A stretch of 5,312 bases of DNA from positions 1 through 5,312 of the forward strand of contig JAGBUF010000219.1 in NCBI GenBank assembly GCA_017630975.1, in the 5' to 3' direction. Position 1 is the first letter of the stretch; every line of letters begins with the position of its first letter. The position numbers were made by a program, and so were the translations under genes. Of the stretch, positions 1 to 5,312 are shown in pieces. This stretch comes from Paraprevotella sp. (GTDB lineage Bacteria > Bacteroidota > Bacteroidia > Bacteroidales > Bacteroidaceae). Under the pieces are notes generated by a model. It was not told the DNA's origin, did no database searches, and saw nothing but the letters and a program-made list of their open reading frames with translations.

Positions 1-1839
1 AAGCTGACGTTCTTGGTAACGGATAGGGAGTATGAAACATTCCTCTCGGATATTCGTGAAATGGGCGTGGTACATGTTCAGGAATTACAGCATGGTCGCA
101 CAAGCGAATCTTTGCAAGCAGCTCTAAACAAGGCAGACCGCTTTAAGTCGGCAGTAGCCTCTTTGGATTTTGCGAAAGAGACCTATGATAAAGGTGTGCA
201 ATACGAAGCATTGCCTGCAGATGTAGTAAGGGGCGCAGAGCTGTTGGGTTTGATTGAACAGAATCTGGAAAAGCATAATGCTCAAAAACATCAGATTGAT
301 CAATTGGAGAAAACTGTAGCCCAATTAGAACCTTGGGGGGATTTCGATCCCCAATCAGTCGCTCGATTGGAAGCAGTTGGTTGTTGTGTACATTATTTTG
401 TCTGTGCAACGAAAATGTTCAAGGCGGAATGGCGTGATGAGTATTTTGCAACTCCTATATCTGAACATGGAGGGAAATGTTATTTCGTTACATTCTCAAC
501 AGATGTTCCGAACATTACTGCAGAAAGGTTGTACTTACCAAGCAAACGCTTGTCGGAATACCGTCTTGAATTAAAGAATGCATACGATAAGCAGGCAGAG
601 AATGAAGCAGAATTGTTCCGCATTCAGGCAGAAGAACGTGATTCGTTGTTGGCTGCGATGACGGAGAATGAGAATGCGATATCTTTGTCAAAAGTTCATT
701 TGAGTTCCGAGTCTTTGATTGGTGATTCGTTGAAGATGATGGTGGGATGGGTGCTGGCAGAGAAAACCGATGAATTGGCTGAAATGTTAGACCAGAAACA
801 CATGTTCTACGAAATTGAGGACCCGCAATACGAGGATGATGTACCGGTAAAAATAAAGAATGGATGGTATAGTTCTCTCTTTGAACCCATTTTGCGCATG
901 TACTCATTGCCAAACTATCATGATTTGGATCCAACTCCCCTTTTTGCTCCTTTCTTTATGTTGTTCTTCGGAGTATGTATGGGAGATGCCGGTGATGGAG
1001 CCTTGATCTTCATCGGTAGTTTGATCCTCAAGAAGAAACTGTCTGATGACATGAAGGGTTTTGCTCATCTTGGTATGTTCTTAGGTGCAATGACAATTGT
1101 ATGTGGAGCGTTGACAGGTTCCATGTTGGGTATTGACTTGACACAACAGGATTGGGCCTTCTTGGCGCCGATAAAGCCATATTTCATTAACGAGAACAAC
1201 TTCAAGATTTTTGGATATAGTCCGATGATGGTTATTTCTGTTATTATCGGATTCATTCAGGTTCTTGTGGGAATGTGCATGGCTGCGACCAAGGCTGCCA
1301 AACTCAATGGATGGCGATTTGCTATCGGAAAGATGTCATGGGTAGTTGCATTGTTGACTGCCGTTGCATGTTTTGGTCTTCCTGCTTGTGGCGTAACATT
1401 ACCATTGGCGATTACCTATATATTATATGGTGTCATCGGCATCTGTACTTTGGGAATATTTTTCTATAGCAAACCGGATAAGAATATATTCATAAACTTC
1501 GGTTCCGGTCTTTGGGACACTTATGGAATGGCAACCGGATTATTGGGCGACCTCTTGTCGTATATCCGTCTGTTTGCGTTAGGACTGACAGGTGGAGTGC
1601 TTGGCGGTGTGTTCAACACATTGGCTTTTGACTTGACAGAGAGTATGCCGTTGTGGTGCCGTTGGTTGCCATTGCTCTTAATCCTGCTTTTGGGTCACGG
1701 CATGAACTTTGCTTTATGTATGATCAGTTCGTTTGTACATCCGATGCGATTGACTTTCGTTGAATTCTTCAAGAATGCAGATTTTGAGGGAGGCGGTAAG
1801 GAGTATTCGCCATTTAGAATAAAAACATATAAAAAATAA
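1..1839 (+). CDS. ntpI: V-type ATP synthase subunit I (membrane stator/a-subunit), 5' partial
   Basis: This is the membrane a/I subunit of a prokaryotic V-type ATPase. It links the peripheral stalk to the membrane and forms the two ion half-channels next to the K rotor ring. The frame is already open at base 1 (KLTFLVTDREYE), which matches the family N-terminus just after the initiator, so the gene starts slightly upstream. The TTG at 13 is not the start. 612 residues are visible, close to the usual full length of about 600-660. The cytosolic half carries two coiled-coil stretches (about nt 250-330 and 550-700). The membrane half begins at the DPTPLFAPFF motif (nt 928-957) and has 7-8 hydrophobic helices. 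The LSYIRLFALGL motif includes the Arg (codon 1567-1569) expected to be the essential channel arginine. The C-terminus (HPMRLTFVEFF, then FEGGGKEYSPFR) is typical of the family. GDAGDG at 982-999 has Asp where an aromatic or His is usual. ntpK follows after 24 bp, presumably on the same transcript. Confidence 0.96.
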   Translation, partial: KLTFLVTDREYETFLSDIREMGVVHVQELQHGRTSESLQAALNKADRFKSAVASLDFAKETYDKGVQYEALPADVVRGAELLGLIEQNLEKHNAQKHQIDQLEKTVAQLEPWGDFDPQSVARLEAVGCCVHYFVCATKMFKAEWRDEYFATPISEHGGKCYFVTFSTDVPNITAERLYLPSKRLSEYRLELKNAYDKQAENEAELFRIQAEERDSLLAAMTENENAISLSKVHLSSESLIGDSLKMMVGWVLAEKTDELAEMLDQKHMFYEIEDPQYEDDVPVKIKNGWYSSLFEPILRMYSLPNYHDLDPTPLFAPFFMLFFGVCMGDAGDGALIFIGSLILKKKLSDDMKGFAHLGMFLGAMTIVCGALTGSMLGIDLTQQDWAFLAPIKPYFINENNFKIFGYSPMMVISVIIGFIQVLVGMCMAATKAAKLNGWRFAIGKMSWVVALLTAVACFGLPACGVTLPLAITYILYGVIGICTLGIFFYSKPDKNIFINFGSGLWDTYGMATGLLGDLLSYIRLFALGLTGGVLGGVFNTLAFDLTESMPLWCRWLPLLLILLLGHGMNFALCMISSFVHPMRLTFVEFFKNADFEGGGKEYSPFRIKTYKK

Positions 1840-1851
1840 TTAATCAAATAA

Positions 1852-2319
<468 letters not shown>

Positions 2320-2342
2320 ACTTATTTAGAGAGAATATTTTG

Positions 2343-2376
2343 AATGCGCTTTCCTTTGCGAAGGCGCATTTTTTTT
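2343..2376 (+). terminator. Rho-independent terminator of the V-ATPase operon
   Basis: The arm AATGCGCTTT (2343-2352) pairs with AAGGCGCATT (2361-2370) over 10 bp with one U-G wobble. C2353-G2360 can close an 11th pair, leaving a 6-nt loop. Eight T residues (2369-2376) overlap the end of the stem and follow it. It begins 24 nt after the ntpK stop codon, as expected for the end of a transcript, and separates the ATPase operon from the next gene. Confidence 0.92.
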
Positions 2377-2408
2377 GTTCCATGGATAGAATTCTATTGC
2401 GAATTTAC

Positions 2409-2416
2409 TATTTTTG
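2409..2416 (+). promoter_or_regulatory. Putative Bacteroidota-type -7 promoter box
   Basis: TATTTTTG matches the TAnnTTTG consensus of the primary sigma factor in Bacteroidota. It lies 43 nt upstream of the ATG at 2460, so transcription would start near 2421-2425 and leave a leader of about 35-40 nt. No clear TTTG -33 box is present at the expected distance. The nearest TTTG (2374-2377) is too far upstream and belongs to the terminator T-tract. The position after a terminator and before a new gene supports the call, but an 8-bp A/T-rich match can arise by chance. Confidence 0.5.
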
Positions 2417-2438
2417 TGCAATAAGGAATGTTTAGTCA

Positions 2439-2458
2439 ACAAATATAAACAAATATAA
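2439..2458 (+). repeat. 10-bp tandem repeat (ACAAATATAA x2) in the leader before the start codon
   Basis: Two perfect adjacent copies of ACAAATATAA fill 2439-2458 and end one base before the ATG at 2460. The region has no Shine-Dalgarno site. A/U-rich, unstructured leaders of this kind are thought to support translation initiation in Bacteroidota. The repeat itself is seen directly. Any role in translation, or in slippage that changes spacing, is inference. Confidence 0.7.
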
Positions 2459-2459
2459 T

Positions 2460-5312
2460 ATGAAGAGAAGTTTTATTCAAACAGCGGTCTTGTGTATATC
2501 CTTTTTGATGGTCGGTCATGTAGTAGCTCAAACAGATGTAACAGCCTCTTATATGACAAATCCCGATTTTGAAAATGGTGCGACAGGATGGATAGTAAGT
2601 GGAATGGTACCGCAAACCAACAATTCATTTACCAAAAAGAATGGTAACACCTATATGGAGAAATGGGTAGGTGAAAGTAGTCGAGTGGGTGACGCAAGCA
2701 TAAGTGCAACGATAAAGGGCTTGCCAGCTGGTTCTTACACTTTAAAAGTTGCCGCGCAGAACATCATGCAAAGTAATCTTTCAGCACAACAGAGTGGTGC
2801 ATGCATTTTTGCCGATGATAATGAAACCAAAGTGATGACAACTGCAGATTATTCCGTTGATTTCATCGTGATAGACGGTGTTGTGAACATCGGTTTTAAG
2901 GCTGTGGGGGCGACTGGGAATTGGTTGTGCTGTGATAACTTCCGTTTGGTTTATAATGGAGATGCCGCAGATGAAGTGTGGACGGAGTTTGCGCTGCGAA
3001 TAGAAAATGCCAAATCGTTGGTGGAAAAAAAGATGGGTAATACTCGATTGTCTGCGTTGAATGCTGCCATCAGTACTGCTGAAATCACTATGCAAAATAA
3101 AGATAATGTAAATATTTCCAATCATGCAATGGCTTTACGTGAGGCGGTTGATGCTGCTGCCATTTCTGTGAAAGAATATGAAACTCTTCAAGCAGCTATT
3201 GATGCAGCCTTGTTGGTATATGATGCATCATTGCAAGGAACTGAAGCGTTTGATGCTGTGATTAACGAAGCGAAGCTGACAGTAGAGAATTTAGATGCCG
3301 ATTCAAAAGCATTAACGGATGGTGTGTTGGCTCTCGAGAAAGCAACATTGCAGTTCCGATTGGATAATGCCACCGGAACAATCCCTACGGTAGTAACGGA
3401 TACACGATATGCCAGAGGTTCATCTGTCATTTTTGGAAGAAGTACAGTAAGCGGAGTGGCGACATCAAAGATTCAAGAACAAGGATTTTGCTGGAGCACG
3501 CATCCGGAGCCGACGATATTTGATAATCGCACCACCCAATACTTGACGAACAACGGTAGGATATATCGTATGGAAGGTCTGACCCCTTCTACAGTCTATT
3601 ATATTCGTGCTTATGCCTTGACAAAAGATTATGCTGTGGGGTATGGCGATATCCTGAAAGTCATTACAATTCCGAGAGGTACTATCGGTTGGTCGTATGA
3701 CAATGGCGCAGATGCAGCTGCCAATGAGCGAATTAATAATGCTGTTGCTTCTGCTGTTGAATACTGGAATACATATACCAGTATTAAAGGTTTATATTTA
3801 AGTGTTCATTATGGTTCGGGAACCCCTACCGCTGATTGTAGCTATGGTGGTTGGATGCGTGTAGGACCAAATTCAAGTTATCAAAGAACCGGAACCATTA
3901 TGCACGAAATGGGGCATGCCATAGGAGTTGGACAACATTCGGTTTGGTATGGTCCGGGTTCACCATTGCGTGAAAATGGAACTCGTGGAATATGGTTGGG
4001 TGATCGCGCAACAGCTGTTTTGCGTTTTTGGGACAATAGTACAACGGCAACAATGAATGGCGATGGTACTCATATGTGGCCATATGGTGTCAACGGGGCG
4101 CATGAGGATAATGGTAGTGAAGTGTTGTATATCGCCAACAGTTTGATAACCCAAGCGTTGGGCGAAGACGGCTTGCCGCCAACCGGTGGATTTGCAACGC
4201 CTGCGTATGTCTTTGAACAAGAAGATCATGTAAAATATTATATCAAAAGTGAGTCTGATGATTTCGGAGCCAATACGTCATATTTAACCATCAACAACAA
4301 AGGAATGTTGGAATGGCAAGCAATGGATGGTCAACAGGTTGTTGCTAACGATAGTGCAGCATGGTATATTACTTTCAATCCTCGTAATAGTTACTACCAA
4401 TTCAAGAATGTTTCTACCGGTAGATTTATAACATATTATAGTACGGGACGTAACGGATTCAGAACTGCGGCTAAGGAGGTGGCTACAACCAATGAACAAT
4501 TCCATTTGATGCGTTCACGTGTGGATAAAGTAATCGGAGAGGGTGCTAATAAGAAAGTATTGCGTGGTTATTGGATTATTCATCCAGAGAATGTACTTCA
4601 TCCGACATGTTTTGTTCCTATGGCCAACAATAGGACGGAAACGGCAAGTTTTGATCTCGCCAATACAGCAGAAGATCAGCGTTGGTTGATTTTTACAGCA
4701 GACGAAATCAATGATGTTGAACAAGCATCAAAAAGTAGATTAAATACGCAAGCGTTAGACATGATTGAGAAAATTAAAGATTTGGCTGCAGTTCCACATG
4801 TGGAAGAAACGGAAGGTGCTGATGCCCTTTTGGCTTCTCAATTATTGGAGGTGGAAGGGCGTATGGCAGATGATAATTTGACTACATCTGATTTGTCGGG
4901 TATTCTTGAAGAGTTGAGAACGATGGTTGTAGAATTCTTGGCAGAGGTTACTCCCAAAAGTCCAACTCAACCATTTGATATTACATTCTTTATGGCAGAT
5001 CCGTCATTGACCGATGCCGCAGGTTGGTCGGCAGTGCCTACAATCTCCAATTCTTGTGGAGAGTATTATCAATCTGCCTTTAATTTCAATCAAACTATTA
5101 AGTCAATGCCTGGCGGTACTTATGAACTAAAGGTGCAGGCATTTCAACGTCCAGGAACCTCTGCAGATGTCCATAGTAGTTATGTAGCCGGAAATGATGA
5201 TGTAACTGCTGAGATATATATGGGAGGTGAAAGTGTAAAAATGAAGAATATTATGGCAGATGCACAGAAGTCAAAACAAAGTGCAGAAGATGTCAGTGTT
5301 GGCACAAATCCT
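2460..5312 (+). CDS. Secreted multidomain metzincin-like metalloprotease with CBM-like, FN3-like and ricin-like domains, 3' partial
   Basis: 951 codons are open to the window end with no stop, so the C-terminus is missing. Residues 1-23 form a signal peptide (MKRSF, hydrophobic core, VVA|QT) with no lipobox, so export to the periplasm or outside is likely. Residues 31-166 are a jelly-roll CBM-like domain (NPDFENGATGW, GLPAGSYTLKV, DNFRLVYN). Residues 170-300 are Ala-rich helices resembling FIVAR repeats. Residues 305-405 are FN3-like (GFCWSTHPEPT, GLTPSTVYYIRAYA). Residues 406-575 are the catalytic domain, with HEMGHAIGVGQH at 482-493: H482 and H486 are likely Zn ligands and E483 the catalytic base. 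GTHMWPYG (536-543) may be the Met-turn region. Residues 583-746 look like a ricin-type beta-trefoil ending in QRWLIF. A helical linker leads to a second jelly-roll from about 841. Binding to glycans or glycoproteins and cleavage of a protein substrate are inferred; the substrate is unknown. The ATG at 2460 gives a proper signal peptide, unlike the later Met17. Confidence 0.85.
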   Translation, partial: MKRSFIQTAVLCISFLMVGHVVAQTDVTASYMTNPDFENGATGWIVSGMVPQTNNSFTKKNGNTYMEKWVGESSRVGDASISATIKGLPAGSYTLKVAAQNIMQSNLSAQQSGACIFADDNETKVMTTADYSVDFIVIDGVVNIGFKAVGATGNWLCCDNFRLVYNGDAADEVWTEFALRIENAKSLVEKKMGNTRLSALNAAISTAEITMQNKDNVNISNHAMALREAVDAAAISVKEYETLQAAIDAALLVYDASLQGTEAFDAVINEAKLTVENLDADSKALTDGVLALEKATLQFRLDNATGTIPTVVTDTRYARGSSVIFGRSTVSGVATSKIQEQGFCWSTHPEPTIFDNRTTQYLTNNGRIYRMEGLTPSTVYYIRAYALTKDYAVGYGDILKVITIPRGTIGWSYDNGADAAANERINNAVASAVEYWNTYTSIKGLYLSVHYGSGTPTADCSYGGWMRVGPNSSYQRTGTIMHEMGHAIGVGQHSVWYGPGSPLRENGTRGIWLGDRATAVLRFWDNSTTATMNGDGTHMWPYGVNGAHEDNGSEVLYIANSLITQALGEDGLPPTGGFATPAYVFEQEDHVKYYIKSESDDFGANTSYLTINNKGMLEWQAMDGQQVVANDSAAWYITFNPRNSYYQFKNVSTGRFITYYSTGRNGFRTAAKEVATTNEQFHLMRSRVDKVIGEGANKKVLRGYWIIHPENVLHPTCFVPMANNRTETASFDLANTAEDQRWLIFTADEINDVEQASKSRLNTQALDMIEKIKDLAAVPHVEETEGADALLASQLLEVEGRMADDNLTTSDLSGILEELRTMVVEFLAEVTPKSPTQPFDITFFMADPSLTDAAGWSAVPTISNSCGEYYQSAFNFNQTIKSMPGGTYELKVQAFQRPGTSADVHSSYVAGNDDVTAEIYMGGESVKMKNIMADAQKSKQSAEDVSVGTNP

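Noticed and set aside
13..15. TTG at 13 as the start of subunit I
   Set aside because: The frame is open upstream to base 1 and the codons before it (KLTF) continue the expected family N-terminus, so the true start lies before the window.
515..934. 139-codon open frame on the - strand
   Set aside because: It lies wholly antisense inside the well-supported ntpI gene and shows no recognisable domain; it is a shadow of the coding strand.
2374..2377. TTTG as the -33 box of the protease promoter
   Set aside because: It is 31 bp from the -7 box, well beyond the roughly 20-bp spacing expected, and is part of the terminator T-tract.
2390..2405. Inverted repeat AATTC-N6-GAATT between the terminator and the -7 box
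   Set aside because: The 5-bp A/T-rich arms are expected by chance in such DNA. It sits where a regulator could bind, but nothing else supports an operator.
2428..2448. Six-codon leader ORF (MFSQQI, stop) preceded by AAGGA
   Set aside because: The AAGGA abuts the ATG with no spacing, Bacteroidota rarely use Shine-Dalgarno sites, and so short a frame is expected by chance. There is no attenuator-like structure beside it.
2781..3125. 114-codon open frame on the - strand, and similar - strand frames at 3188-3430, 3898-4229 and 4284-4724
   Set aside because: All are antisense to the continuous 951-codon + strand frame, whose signal peptide and domain motifs are clear. Their translations show no domain features.

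Overview
The window looks like part of a Bacteroidota chromosome, probably Bacteroidales (Bacteroides or Prevotella relatives). Four things suggest this. The starts lack Shine-Dalgarno sites and follow A/T-rich leaders. A TAnnTTTG-type -7 box precedes the last gene. A prokaryotic V-type ATPase operon ends with subunits I and K. The last gene encodes a large secreted modular protein built from domain types common in this phylum. The genus is inference. All genes are on the + strand and the antisense open frames are shadows.

Positions 1-2319 hold the distal end of a V-type (A/V-type) ATPase operon: ntpI, whose 5' end lies outside the window, then ntpK after a 24-bp gap. Together they form the ion-translocating part of the membrane sector. 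Subunit I supplies the stator arm, the half-channels and the essential arginine. Subunit K forms the rotor ring carrying the ion-binding glutamate. The residues around that glutamate resemble the Na+-binding set of the Enterococcus hirae ring, so Na+ coupling is plausible but not shown. The peripheral V1 genes would be expected upstream of the window. A strong intrinsic terminator at 2343-2376 closes the operon.

Positions 2320-2459 are the intergenic region: the terminator, a likely -7 promoter box, and a 10-bp tandem repeat directly before the next start codon.

Positions 2460-5312 are one open reading frame of 951 codons with no stop before the window ends. It encodes a predicted exported multidomain protein. 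In order it has a signal peptide, a jelly-roll (CBM-like) domain, a helical FIVAR-like region, a fibronectin-III-like domain, a zinc-metalloprotease-like domain (HEMGHAIGVGQH), a ricin-like beta-trefoil, a helical linker, and a second jelly-roll domain resembling the first. It has its own promoter signal and no apparent functional link to the ATPase. It is the most interesting part of the window, because the third metal ligand does not sit where the standard metzincin motif places it.
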